64,000 bases of DNA from Myrica gale (GCA_963930655.1 OZ005611.1:3045501-3109500), one strand, 5' to 3'; counted from the stretch's first letter, positions 34,201 through 46,846 are shown. Made by a program: numbers and translations. Notes: generated by a model not told the origin, from the letters alone.

Positions 34201-35997
34201 AAAGAGCTTTGTCCTCATACATTATCTGTCTGAACCACAACGCTTATAATAAGACCAAGACGCTTAATATTCTATTGTTGCATATTGAAGACTGGGAGAC
34301 AAAGAATTTCATTGAAGCAAAAAACGTAAGCCAAGAATATGTTGGCACCAAAAAGATAAATACATAAATGTGTGCTCATGTGTGTATCATTTTTCAGAGA
34401 TTTAAAATAATATAACTCACAGCATGCTGTGCCCAGTAGTCATTCTTGTTGATCTCAAATCCCTGTTTTGCAGCTTTCTCGGCATCTGCCATTCGGTCAA
34501 GCTCCAGCATAGAAAAAGCAAGCATGCCATATATGTAATTCTCTCCTTGATTTTCAGTCAAAACCTGTTGATATTACATGTCATGTACAAATTTGACATG
34601 AGATCAAAATGCATTGAACCTACATCAAAATGTCAAGCCCTAAACTGTGTCTAAATTTTTGCCCTCCTTTCTCTACATACATGTGCAAAAAAAATCTAAT
34701 GTAAATTGCTCCTCCTATCTATTTCACGGAATAATATTAAATGGACACCTGTTGAACAAGATTCAAGGATAGATCAGGTCTTCCCATGTAAAAGCATAGC
34801 ACTTGGGCCCTCTTCAGAGATACCAGATCTCTTGGGAAATCTTTCAATAGCTGCAAAAGATTAGAGGAATCACTGTCAACGAGAGAGCTCGTATACACCC
34901 TCGAGATTGAAAGCAAAGCAAATCATGGTAGAAGATTGACAATCCTGGTAGTAATCACTCTGCTAACCCCCCAAAAGAAAAAAAAAACCCGAAAGGAAAA
35001 AAATGAATCACTCGTTGTAAGAAATATAAGTCAGATGATTAAATTAAACTCCTCCCGACAGCTTAAGCTACGCTACTGCTATCATACCCTACAGAAACCA
35101 CAGAAGTTCATACAAAGTACTACTACCCACTGCTATAAACCATCACATTACAATCTGTGAAGTTACTTGGGCGGCAGCTGGAGCTTTTTTTTTTGTTATG
35201 GTCACAGCGTGGTCATTTAAACCAACAACTTTTCCTGTTAATGCCACTCTAAATGATATTCACTAAGAAGCCATCAGGTAGTTTAAGTAGAAGAGAAATT
35301 ACACTCTAAAAGCTGAGCAACCAAGAAGAGATGCGCATTTGGGTATAAAACACAATTAGGACAAGAAAATTTGAGAAAAATTAAAGAACTTGAAGAGTGA
35401 ATAAATCGACTTGTAAACTTGAAAGTCCTAAGTCTCCATACTTAGTAAGAGGCGCATATACCTTCGAATGTAACTCGACAGCCACATCGTCGTCTTTATT
35501 CTCAGATACCATATAATTGACGGCATCGAAAACAGCTTTCTCGTACGCGGTGGCTTGCTCCTGTGAATAATATCAAGTTTTGCGTAAGAAGCAAAAACAA
35601 AGAAAAACGTTACAATTCTGACAAGAAAAAAGAGGCTTACGAGGCGAGACTTAGCGGCTTGGAGATGGGAAACAGCTCGGGAACGATCGGAGGAGCAGAG
35701 GAAATGAGCAGCCAAAATGTTGGCCAACACGCAGTCCTTGTCATGGTCCGGCGCTTCCAGAATCACTGACCTCTGTCTTCCATAACTAAGCACCTTCGTA
35801 TCATTCGCCAATGTCGAGAAACCCAAACCCATCAAAGAATTTTGGACTTACAGGTGAGAGAAAATAAAAGGAAACGGAGTCTGAGGCAAAAGAGGGCGAG
35901 AACAAACCTGATGGTAGAAGGCGTTGATGGCAGAGATACAAGAATCCGAAGAGGTCCTAACCTCGTAGCCCCACCTGTCCAGTTTCACTTCTTCCAT
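31257..35997 (-). CDS. TTC38-type tetratricopeptide repeat protein
   Basis: Fourteen exons assemble in frame into 471 residues: 35997-35908, 35793-35641, 35560-35462, 34850-34749, 34564-34421, 34019-33925, 33840-33711, 33612-33508, 32594-32488, 32405-32354, 31868-31779, 31692-31608, 31499-31435, 31355-31257. All borders are GT-AG and every phase matches. The protein begins MEEVKLDRWGYEV and contains helical TPR-like units such as YMGRPDLSLNLVQQ, MLELDRMADAEKAAKQGFE and CRFKEAVEFMEGC. The length equals animal TTC38 and plant relatives (At1g27110/At1g27150, from memory). Function is unknown; TPR folds mediate protein-protein contacts. An in-frame upstream ATG at 36102 would add 35 residues with a hydrophobic stretch. 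A Gypsy LTR begins only 368 bp upstream of the start codon. Confidence 0.93.
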
Positions 35998-36364
35998 GTT
36001 TCTCTGTTGTGGAAGAGTTAGAAAGGTGCAGAGAAGCCCCAAATAGGCAAACAAGTACAACACCGTGTTTCTCAGACCAAAAAGTTCCGCCGGGGTCTCC
36101 AAAGGGAACTGGGTTGCAATTAGTTTCCAAGGATTTTCGGAGGAAAAAATGAAAGATTTGTCCGGCCACGAGACTTTTATCAGTCAGTTAGCGTGAGGAA
36201 CAGCACTGTTACTTGTCGCAGTCTTCCTGACATTGGGCCTAGTCAGCATCACACCTGCCTGCCATCCCCGATCAGATTCTGCCTAATGCTTATGCTGTTT
36301 GGATAGGGGCATCCATTGATGCTCTTCTATGGAAGAGCTATTTTGAGTAAACAAGAACATAATC

Positions 36365-36836
36365 TGAAGGATACCAAATAGTAACACTGTATTACGTAAG
36401 GAAATAGTGAATATATTGTAAGAATCGTTGAGATGAAGAAAGGAACGAACTGATTAATAGTTATCAAAGAATTGTAACCACTTCGAGGGGGTTATCCTCC
36501 AAGATCTCTCTGTGGCAACTTGCAAGCTTCGATGCCTTTTTCATTGATATTTTGGGAATATAAATACAGGTATTGAAAAAACAACCTAGCTGATTAACAG
36601 CTACAAACTAGGAACACAACGCACTATCTAGAACATGGGTAGGAGCAATAGCACACTTAGCTAAACAAAACGCACTATCTATAACATGGAGTACTGAATA
36701 AAAGGACACGTACTAAATAAAAGGATGCACAACCAAGATTGGGCTTTAAACAAAAATAGACTCCAAAAATAATGGGCTGTGTAACGGAAGCCTAAAACAC
36801 AGCCTAAGGAAGCCCATCCTAATCAAGCCTGTAACA
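36365..36836 (-). repeat. 3' LTR of the Gypsy element
   Basis: 472 bp, TGAAGGATACC...CCTGTAACA as read on the plus strand. As the 3' LTR in minus orientation, it faces the TTC38-like gene 368 bp away. Confidence 0.92.
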
Positions 36837-36849
36837 AACCATCCCTGTT

Positions 36850-39599
36850 AAAAGACCTTGCCCTCAAGGTCGGGGTAATCTTTCCGCAAGTCTTTAAGGC
36901 TTACCCAGGAAGCCTCGAAGCAGCTAACCCACGCCATTGTACAAGACACTCAACCGTTGCTCTGTTGTGTCGTTTCTTCAAGCGTCGTTCAAGGACCACT
37001 TCAGGTGCAGGCTTGACTGCTCCGTCGGCATCTACAGGTGGTAGCTGAGGGATTACAATCTGCATGTCCCCAATTCGTTTCTTCAAGCAAGAGACGTGAA
37101 ATGTCGGGTGAATTTGCGCATTTGATGGCAGCGCAAGACGGTAAGCAACAGTTCCGATCCGCTCCAGCACTTCGTAAGGCCCATAAAATCTAGGGCTCAG
37201 TTTCTGATTGCCACGAGACACCACTGAATGTTGTCGATAAGGTTGTAGCCTAAGGTAAACAAAATCACCTTGCTGAAATTCGCGTTCTGTTCTCCTCAGA
37301 TCAGAAAAACGTTTCATCCTGTCTTGGGCTTCATGCAGGTTGTTGCGAAGGAGGAGCAGAAGCTTATCACGATTTAGTAAGGTATCCTCAACTACTTGTA
37401 ATTGTGTAGTTCCTGTTGTGTATGTCTGTAACCTAGGAGGAGGATATCCATAGACAACCTCAAAAGGGGTTAACTTGGTTGCCGTGTGATAGTTGGTATT
37501 GTACCACCATTCGGCCAAAGGTAGCCATTTCACCCATTCCTTAGGTCGGTCACTAGAAAAACATCTCAAATATTGTTCAAGACCTTTATTGACAATTTAT
37601 GTCTGCCCATCAGATTGTGGATGATACGCTGAACTAAAACACAATTTTGTGCCCTGTAATTTGAACAGCTCCTTCCAAAATTGAGATGTGAATGTCCTGT
37701 CCCTATCTGTCACAATAGAGCTAGGCATGCCATGCAGCTTAAATATATTGGCCATTAATAATTGTGCAATCTTAGCTGCCGTGTATGGATGTGACAAAGA
37801 TATAAAATGAGAATACTTAGATAAACGATCCACAACTACTAGGATAGTTGAGTGACCATTTGAGGTAGGCAACCCTTCAATGAAATCCATTGATATATCT
37901 TTTCATACCTGATTTGGAATAGGCAATGGCTGAAGTAGCCCTGTAGGAAGAATATTTTCAGTTTTGTGTCTTTGGCATGTATCACATGCCTTAATGTAGC
38001 TTTGAACATCCTTGCGCATTCCCTTCCAATAGAATTCTGAATTGATTCTGTGAATGGTCTTGTGGACTCCAGAGTGCCCTCCTAAAGGGCTGTTGTGGCC
38101 ATAGTATAATATCTGCTTCCGAAGAGCTTGTATAGGACCAATGTAAACCTTACCCCTGTATAACAGTAGTCCATTTAGCATTGAATACTTGCTGAAGTTA
38201 AGCTTCCCTGCATGGAATTTCTGGATTTTGGCTTGCATGTGAGAGTCAGTTGTGTAGCTACTCCGTAGGTCCTCTAGCCAAGTAAACTGAGGGCTAGTTA
38301 CAGCTAGGAGTGCAGCTTCCTGAGGTGCTTCTTCCTTTCTGGACAAGAAATCAGCAACTGGTTCTCTCTTCCGGGCTTGTATTCCACTGTCATGTCATAT
38401 CCTAACAGTTTAGTAATCCATTTTTGCTGCTGAGGCGTGCCTATTTTCTGCTCCAGGAGGTACTTTAGGCTTTGTTGGTCAGTTTGCACCTTAAAAGATT
38501 GCCCAAGTAAATAGGGTCGCCACTTTTTTTACCGCCAATACCACTGCCATTAACTCTTTTTCATAGGTAGAAAGCTGTAAATTTTTTCCTTTAAGTGCCT
38601 GGCTCATAAAAGAAAGCGGTCGTCCCTGTTGCATTAAAACAGCTCCTATACCATAACCACTAGCATCACATTGAATAGTAAAGGGAATATCAAAGTTTGG
38701 TAATGCTAATACAGGGGGTTTAGTAACAGCTTCTTTTAATTTCAGAAATGCCTCTCTAGCTTCTGAGGTCCAAGAAAATGAATTCTTTTTGAGGAGCTGA
38801 GTGAGTGGTGAGGCAATCAAACCATAACCTTTGATGAATTTCCTATAATAACCTGTTAGGCATAGGAAACCTCGTAGGGATTTGATTTTAATTGGAAATG
38901 GCCAATTTAACATTGCTTCCAATTTTTTTGGATCAGCCCTAACCCCATGGTGAGAGATTAAATGGCTCAAATATTCAATTTCCTCACAGCCGAATCTACA
39001 CTTTGACAATTTGGCAAACAACTCATGTTTTTTTAGGGTATCAAGTACTGTTTGAAGATGTTCTAAGTGTTCTGCCATGGATTTGCTATAAACGAGAATA
39101 TCATCAAAGAACACTAGTAGAAACTTCCGAAGATAAGGCTTAAAGATGTCATTCATTGGACTTTGAAAGATAGAGGGTGCATTGGTTAGTCCAAAGGGCA
39201 TAACCAAAAATTCATAGTGGCCTTCATGAGTCCTAAAAGCTGTTTTTGGGACATCTTGGACAGCTACTCTAATTTGATGGTAACCAGACCTCAAGTCTAA
39301 TTTAGAAAAAATTGTGGCTCCATGTAATTCATCTAGGAGTTCATCTACTATGGGAATAGGAAATTTGTCCTTGATAGTTTGGGCATTTAAGGCTCTATAA
39401 TCCACACAAAGTCTCCAACTTCCATCAACTTTCCTAACTAATAGGACAAGTGAGGAAAAAGGGCTTTGACTAGGCCGAATGACCCCTTTAGCAAGCAATT
39501 CTTCTACTAACTTCTCAATTTCTGTTTTCTGAAAATAAGGGTATCGATATGGCCTGACACAAACAGATTGAAATAAGTGACATATCTTTGGAAACATGG
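36850..39599 (-). pseudogene. pol of the Gypsy element (RT, RNase H, integrase, chromodomain remnant)
   Basis: RT is open from 39597 ([45 protein letters not shown], catalytic FFDDILVYS), then RNase H ([14 protein letters not shown]). A frameshift in an A-run near 38515 breaks RNase H, and another occurs near 38345. The integrase zinc-binding region (GHSGVHKTIHRI, CDTCQRHK) and catalytic core ([30 protein letters not shown]) are interrupted near 37895 and at 37597 by stops. The C-terminal VECLVQWRGLAAS is a chromodomain remnant, cut by a single-base deletion near 36913. Confidence 0.88.
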
Positions 39600-40504
39600 G
39601 TGGAATCAGTCAGTAACAAAGGCTCCTGGGTTTGATAAGTTGTTACCTCTTCCTCCTCTTCCAATTCCATGAGTAACAATCTACCAGCCTTGCATTTGTG
39701 CCCCGGAGCCCATTTCTTGTCACAATTGAAACATAGGCCTTTGTCCCTCTTCTCCTTGAGTTGAGCTTGACTTAGTCGTTGAACTGGGATAGCTGGCCTT
39801 CTTTCACCAATGTTGGGTGCCACAGGAAGTGGTGTTCCTTGTTGAAACCTTGTTGAGCCTTGGTTGGGTCGAGAGACACGCTTGAGAGCGAAAACGCTTT
39901 CCTCTTGCATTCTTGCCATACCATAAGCCGAAGATAAGGTAGTGGGATTAAACATCCTCACTTGGTACCCTATTTCTTCTCTTAGGCCACTCAAAAAACA
40001 ACTTAATTTATAAGGCTCAGCTAAGCCCATGAGCTGATTAGAAATTACCTCAAATTCTGATTTGTAAGCCTCCATAATAGTGGTTTGTCGTAGCTTAGTG
40101 AGTTCAGACATGTGGTCTTGAAATGGTGAGGGTCCAAAACGGCTTTGGAGAGCTGTCAAAAATCCTTCCCAACTGGTAATTCCCCCAGAAGCCTCTAATT
40201 CCTGGTACCAAGTAAGAGCCTTCCCTTCCATGTGAGCATCCTCCCCATTGAAACGGGGGAAATCCACTCTAGCGGAGCAGATTTGAATTCCCCCGAGATC
40301 CTCCGAGTGTGGGTGTTGAGGGGACCCTCCTTCTCCACTACCAGAATCTTCAATACGTTTGCCTTGTATTTTGAGTAAAGAATCCATATTTGTTGACATT
40401 AACTGCATTTGCTGAATCAACTTCTCCAGAGATTGCTGATGATCGATTTGGGTCTGTTTTACACCAGCAACAGTGTCCGCCAATTGAGAGTAGCGTGTTT
40501 CCAT
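39600..40504 (-). pseudogene. gag of the Gypsy element
   Basis: Opens at METRYSQLADTV (ATG 40504). A coiled-coil-like N-terminus is followed by the capsid-like retrotransposon gag domain (FPRFNGEDA, ALTWYQELEASGG, SRFGPSPFQDHM, LSCFLSGLREEI). A single zinc knuckle CFNCDKKWAPGHKC (CX2CX4HX4C) and an acidic stretch LEEEEEV come next. The frame then runs straight into the start of the reverse transcriptase region. No protease DTG/DSG motif is found between them. Confidence 0.85.
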
Positions 40505-40518
40505 TGGAGGAAAGGCTG

Positions 40519-40530
40519 GCTCCGATACCA
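40519..40530 (-). promoter_or_regulatory. Primer binding site (initiator Met-tRNA type)
   Basis: On the minus strand TGGTATCGGAGC lies two bases inside the 5' LTR. It differs by one base from the usual TGGTATCAGAGC. Confidence 0.85.
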
Positions 40531-40532
40531 AT

Positions 40533-41004
40533 TGAAGGATACCAAATAGTAACACTGTATTACGTAAGGAAATAGTGAATATATTGTAAGAATTGTTGAG
40601 ATGAAGAAATGAACGAACTGATTAATAGTTATCAAAGAATTGTAACCACTTCGAGGGGGTTATCCTCCAAGATCTCTCTGTGGCAACTTGCAAGCTTCGA
40701 TGCCTTTTTCATTGATATTTTGGGAATATAAATACAGGTATTGAAATAACAACCTAGCTGGTTAACAACTACAAACTAGGAACACAATGCACAATCTAGA
40801 ACATGGGTAGGAGCAATAACACACTTAGCTAAACAAAACGCACTATCTATAACATGGAGTACTGAATAAAAGGACACGTACTAAATAAAAGGATGCACAA
40901 CCAAGATTGGGCTTTAAACAAAAATAGACTCCAAAATTAATGGGCTGTGTAACGGAAGCCTAAAACACAGCCTAAGGAAGCCCATCCTAATCAAGCCTGT
41001 AACA
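40533..41004 (-). repeat. 5' LTR of the Gypsy element
   Basis: 472 bp, about 98% identical by eye to the LTR at 36365-36836, with the same ends. Confidence 0.92.
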
Positions 41005-41009
41005 TAATC

Positions 41010-43807
41010 CGATGATCATGGAACTTGGAAGACCGCTCTCGCAAAACATTAAACACCTTCTCCTTTCTCTATTTGAGCCATCATGATGACAGTTTAATAA
41101 TCTCATCTTTGCGCTTCAGTGTTGAGGCTATATGCCGATCATCATATTCATAATTAATTAATCATAGCTCAAAGCCGACATGGGGCACGAGTATAATATA
41201 AAATATGTTTTTTCGCCCGATGACGCTGGTTTTTAGTTTACAAGAGTATTGGAAAGTTATGTGCAGTGCCGATTAATCCCTTAGGCTCCGTTTGTTTGTT
41301 CCACTTATTTTCATTTAAACATTTTTAGAAAAAAATTATTTTTTTCTCATTGTTTGGTTATTTCTTTAAAAATATTTTGTGATGTTTCATATGCTATAAT
41401 TTACGTATTTGTATAAAAAAAATTAATACGTATTATGAATTAAATAATTAGACTCTACAATAAATAAACTCAACCATCAAAACCTCATTTTAGATAATAT
41501 AAAATAATAATATCTACCCTTCAAATTTAAAAAAATTATTTAATCAAAGACTCGTACAGACACATTTTCTTCAACTTTGTCTTTCAACATCTATGAAGTT
41601 TGATTTTGATTTTTCTTGAGAAAATATGATAGTAAGCTCTATATCTTTAGACAAAAATCAATTAGCATATTTTATGAAAGCTATCCAAATTGACTCAAAA
41701 TGTTCTTCTAAAATAAAATTTTAGAAATAAATATATTAATAAAATAGAGTTTCAATATGTTTATTTAAAAAGTATTATTCTTTAGAAAATTTTAATTTCT
41801 AGTACTAGGTTTTATCTATTTTACCAATTAGTCTGAGTTTTAAAAATTCAAATTTCAATCACTGAACGAGAATAATAAAAAGCAAGAGATAAGAAGAAAT
41901 AGAAATGAGAGATAAGAGTGGGCGAGAAGAAAAGATAGGAGGTAGCAAAAAGAACGAGAGTGCAGATAAAAAAAAAGCCTAAACCAAATGAAATGTCTCA
42001 ATTTTTTTTAAAAAAAAGAGTATGAAGTATCAGAAATTCCAAACGTGGGGGTGAAAAGTTTAATTAACACAAAAACAAACAAGAGAGAGAAGAATAAAGG
42101 GCAAGGCGAGTGAAAGAACGAGAAGAGGGGATGCAGCGAGAGGAAGCGAGGAAGGGACTGGAAGAAACAAAGAGCAGGAGGAAGAAGAGGACAAGAGACA
42201 AGAAGGGAAAGAGGAAGAGAGAGATGGGAAGACAAAACGAAACTATGGGCTAGAGATGATTTTGTGCTGAGTCAGCTGCTAAACTAGATTTAATGATTAT
42301 CTGCTCTTCCCTTAGCTAGTTAAAAATGTAGTGACTGGAATTTAAAATTTAGAAACTCAGTCACTAGGTAGGAACTAAAAATGAATTTTTTTTTAAAAAA
42401 TATTTGTTAGTAATTTTGTCTTGAAATGTATTTCGATAATTTTGTATGCAGTTTAATGAATAAATCAAACAGAAAGTGATAATTGATTGTCTTTGAAATA
42501 TATGAGGTGAAATAAAATATTTTGAAACTTAAAGAGGCTTGTTGATGGAGCTTACTATGATGTTACTAAAAAAAACATTGGTTTACGAAAATTTTGAGTT
42601 TAGTTTGTTTTTTTTTAAATAGAGTTTTTACCGTTGATTTGAAATCTTTTTATTTTAACCTATTTTCAGTGTTTTTTTAATATATGAAAATAAGTAACAA
42701 ATTACAAAATTTATTATAGAAGCAAGCAAACAAACTATTATATACTTTTATTTTGTTTTGGTGCCACAAAAAGTTTAAGGTGGTGTTTGAGTGTTAAAAT
42801 TTTGGAACATGAAATCGGTAAAAGAAGTGAAAAGAATTTATAGGAGTAAAGAAAAAAGTGAAGATAAATAAATTTTAATTTAATATTATAATAAGAAAGA
42901 ATAATTTAATAAAAGAGAAAGATTATTTTATAATTTTTTTAATTAATAACTAAAATTTTAGAGTGCGAAAAATTCGAAACTCGTGAGGGTGGCCCGTAGT
43001 TGGCGATTTGGTCATGTCTATTGCTCTGACCTCGTTATCTATAATTCAAATCGCACCCCCACTGTTTAGGGTATTTGAATGTTCAGGGACTATTAGTAGT
43101 GCTCAATTATTGAGGGAAAAAAAAAGGAAGAAGAAGACTGAAATCAAAGTATATGTCACAGAGTCAGACATTAACAAAAAGTCACCAAAGGAACTATCAT
43201 GTTGGCTGGGCACTGAGGTCCAATAGGGCAATCTCTTCTCACACCCAAATACCTTAAAGTGGTATGTCTGTGTATTCAATTCTCGTGGTCTAAACAACAA
43301 ATACTTTCGTAGTGTGGAATAACCCGGAAAAAGCATTTTCTGATGCCTTTACCTTTTAAGAGTTGTTCTTGTTCCCACTTAGATATCAGAGTAGCTTCGA
43401 ACTGTTCACATAAACTTCCGCAAAAGAATTCAATCTTCTCAATGTTTAAAACACGTGTCTAACATCATGGCTATCTCCAACATCGTGATAGCTCTCTCTA
43501 TATTTCGTTCAGAAAAAAAGAAATTGAGAATGTTTTACTCATATTGGAGGATTTAAAATTTCTACAATTATGAACAAATTATTTGACATAATTTAAAGCT
43601 AATAAACACAACATGTAAGTTTATTCATCGCTCAGAGCAAGTCAAATTTATTCATCACCACATCCTTCAGCTCCAAATTCCTAGAGAAAGGAACATAACA
43701 AAGCTTAAGAAAAAAGACAGAGAACACCACGGTGGCCATCAGGTACTTTCATCATCAACACGAAACAAGTAATCATTTTTTTTCCCTCTGGAAAACACTC
43801 AACTATT
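41010..43807. other. AT-rich intergenic DNA
   Basis: A purine-rich tract (GAGAGAAGAAG type) spans about 41870-42240. MITE-like ends occur at 42778 (TTTAAGGTGGTGTTTGAG) and 42960. No gene recognised. The terminal part should include the 3' UTR of the GST gene. Confidence 0.45.
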
Positions 43808-44835
43808 CTACTGGTTAGGAGGAGCCCCTTTCGTTTTGCCAAAAAGCATCTTAGCATACTCTACAAGCTTGTCAGTCTCTGGCATAACATCCTTCACAGC
43901 ACCATCAGCGCAAAACCTGGCAGTCCACTTCACCAGCCTCGGAGTCTTTGCTTCGTCCAGCAGCTTCACCTGAGACATCTTCTCTGTCGCCCTCAGCCAC
44001 CCCAATATGGACCCCAAAGCAATATCAATGTACCCAATTCCATCTCCCCCAAAGAAAGGCTTCCCTTTGCTACACTTCTCGAAGGCTTCCTCCAACAGCA
44101 CAAGCGACTCAGTCAATTGTTCCACCACCGCCTTCTTCTCCTCCCCTTCTGCACCCCTCATGAGTCTAAGGGAAGGGAATAACTGCGCACCCATTTCCAA
44201 AATTCGATGAAACGCTATAATATCAAAAGCAGAGAAATTGAAAGCGAAAAATGATATCCCAAACAGTCTATTAGGAGTATGCTGAAGTATCATAATAAGG
44301 ATCAGGATACTTTGTAATTAAAACTTTATAGGGACACAATTAGATGGTGTCCATATGTCTCTCTTTGAATTTTACCATGCAATTCTTTGTCATCTCAATC
44401 CCTCGAGTGTGGACAAATCTACTACGAGTGGTCCAAGACTCCAAGCTCATTTACCCTAATCCCATTGTTCCCACGATTCAAGCAAAAAAATTCAACTGAC
44501 AGTCCCAAAATCCCCTTATCCATTATGTATTAAAACTCGACTTTTCAGAGTTAGGTGAGACATAAAGGCATAGTTAATATTGATCTAACAATTCATTTCT
44601 TTTACACCTTTATCTCGGGTTATTATGAAATAATATCACTCTTTATGTATTGCATTAGATCTGATGCATAAATATACCCATCCTTAAAGTTCAAACTAGT
44701 GCATGATTAACCCACTTACCTATTGCACTTTGGACTAAATATTAGAAAGGCAGAAGTGCAGGAAGGGCAGCTTATCAAACGAATCCTACCTTCTCGTCAA
44801 CATAGGCCGCCCAGAATCGTTCAATAGCACGTTCA

Positions 44836-44867
<32 letters not shown>

Positions 44868-45107
44868 GGTCCAGACTTCATCAATGTACTGGACAATGAT
44901 CAGAGACTCGCAGACGGGCTTTTCACCATGGATGAGGACAGGGATTTTCTTGTGGACAGGGTTGGATTGGAGAAGAAGCTGACTCTTAGACCCCAACGTC
45001 TCTTGAAGAAACTCGTAGTTAACAGACTTGAGATTAAGGGCAATCCGAGGTCGCATGACAAACGGGCTCGGCCATGCACCCAGAACCTTGACATCACTCT
45101 TTGCCAT
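43808..45107 (-). CDS. Tau-class glutathione S-transferase
   Basis: Two exons, 45107-44790 and 44182-43808, join in phase 0 and give 230 residues, normal for tau GSTs. The N-terminal thioredoxin-like domain has the catalytic serine in LGAWPSPFVMRPRIAL, the cis-Pro region KKIPVLIHGEK and the glutathione-binding [13 protein letters not shown]. The helical domain ([37 protein letters not shown]) binds electrophile substrates. The protein would detoxify xenobiotics or bind small ligands in the cytosol. The acceptor GGGTGCGCAG lacks a long pyrimidine tract, but the same sequence is conserved in the downstream pseudogene. A TATTTAATA box lies about 95 bases upstream. An hAT element interrupts the promoter at 45292. 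Arabidopsis tau GSTs occupy the equivalent block (GSTU13/14, GSTU16; from memory). Confidence 0.93.
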
Positions 45108-45291
45108 CGCCGGTTCAGACTTTCAGTCTAAGAGATTTGCCAGTCACAAACAAACCTAAGCAAGATGGTTGGGTTCAGTGTGTCTGTGGGTGGCTTCGTA
45201 TTAAATAGAGAAGGAAACAAGAGATCGAGACTGGATGTGAACTTGCTACTTCGTGTGAAGGGATCGTGTAAGCAATGAGGTCATTGGAGGG

Positions 45292-46389
45292 CAGTGGCGG
45301 AACCAGGACTCAAGTTGAGGGGGGGCAAACTCCTAAAGTGAAATGACAAATTTTTTTCTTACTTAATGCAAAACGCGTTTTAGAGTTAAAATAACGAAAA
45401 CTAATGAATAAAAACATTAAAAATATTGAAATACACTACTGTAACTCCTTAAAAAATATTCTTACTCATAATTTTTGAATCATAGCTCTCTAAAACCCTT
45501 CATTATTTTCTCATATTGCTTATTGGTTTTGAACCATAACTCTCTAAAACCCCTCATTGTTTTCTCATTTTGCTTCTTAGGAAAATCATGACCAACAAGC
45601 CAAGTGATTGACAAGGAATTTTGATCAAATACTCCTTACGAATTTAATCTCCAATCCCAACATCATATTCTTCAATGAGTTTACGTAACCTTGAGTCAAC
45701 AATAATATAATCCAGACTAAACAAAAGACAAGGTCTTTTCGAACTAATATCCGCATCAAAAGTAGGAGTACTAAGCGATTCCACATTGGCTGACTTTTTT
45801 TTATCCAAAACTTATCCATAATCTAAACAAAACAAAATGAAAATTCATCAACCAATTCAATTCACTAATCAAAATTAAAAACAATAAAACTTTAAACACC
45901 AACGTTCTAATCTCTTCAAATATACAACATTTATATGTCTACTAGGTTACTATCATGTTCAGCATATTAAGTAATCAAAATATAAATGAACAAAGATTTA
46001 TAAACTCCATATCTCCTCTCTCCCTCTCTCTTACGCATGGGATGTGAGAAATTTGAGACAAGTAATCAACATGTAATTCTCCTACCTACTCTACCGCTGA
46101 ACAACTCTTCAAACTAATCTAAATAATTTTTTCCCAAAAACAATGAGATTATATTGCCAGATTTTAGCACTCTATAAGTAGAAAATATGTGTATTGAATA
46201 TATTTTTATAGTAAAATAGATATAATGAACAGAAACAATAAAAAAGCCATAATGTTGAAAGACTTGACTTATAAACCACAACACATTAAACTATATATAT
46301 AAAATAGATAGGAAAATACATATAAAATATATATATATGAACCAAGGGGGGGCAGCTGCCCCGGCTTGACCCCCTTGGCTCCGCCACTG
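45292..46389. mobile_element. Non-autonomous hAT element 2
   Basis: 1098 bp with terminal inverted repeats CAGTGGCGGAACCA and TGGCTCCGCCACTG, flanked by a perfect 8-bp duplication TTGGAGGG (45284-45291 and 46390-46397). G-rich (GTTGAGGGGGGGC) and C-rich subterminal blocks; AT-rich inside with no intact transposase. It is inserted 185 bp upstream of the GST start codon. Confidence 0.88.
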
Positions 46390-46397
46390 TTGGAGGG

Positions 46398-46846
46398 TAA
46401 GTTGGTGGGTGCTCTTTACTGTATTGCATTATTTCATTCTTGGACATCTCGGTTTCTTTTGGGACTTCTAATTAGTGGCTGAAACTGCAACACGACTGCT
46501 AAAATATCTGCTTACCGGGCAGAACCTTGGTCTTCTACCGGATCATATGCAAATTTTTAAGGAATTTTTAATATATGATTTAAAGAATGACAGACATGTC
46601 GGTACACTTTAAACGGATTAAAAAATTACAAGTGTCCTAATTCGACCTTTTCCTTTGTGTTGTAAAACTCGGTTACATGCCAAAACTATTTTTGTTTAGA
46701 AAATAATAAGTGCAGCTTTCACGAGCTTTTACCATTACAGATTTAGAATAGGAATTTTTAATTTTTGTTTGGATTGTGTAGTATAATTTAAATTAGAGAA
46801 AAATTACACAATAAATAGATTATACATTATTTAATATTGTATGCGA
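46398..46846. other. Displaced distal promoter of the GST gene
   Basis: The start (GTGGGTGCTCTTTACTGTATT) matches sequence upstream of the GST pseudogene near 51101, so it is the old GST upstream region pushed away by the hAT element. No gene. Confidence 0.55.

Larger units (their letters stand above)
36365..41004 (-). mobile_element. Ty3/Gypsy chromovirus-type LTR retrotransposon, internally deleted
   Basis: 4.64 kb with identical-length LTRs and the 5-bp target duplication TAATC (36360-36364 and 41005-41009). On the minus strand the order is LTR, Met-tRNA primer site, gag, then reverse transcriptase, RNase H, integrase and a chromodomain remnant, then LTR. The protease is missing, and pol carries several frameshifts and stops, so the copy is non-autonomous. 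By eye about nine bases differ between the LTRs, so it is fairly recent. Confidence 0.93.

Noticed and set aside
45625..45819. 64-codon minus-strand frame inside hAT element 2
   Set aside because: No similarity to a transposase domain that I can recognise; short and low complexity.
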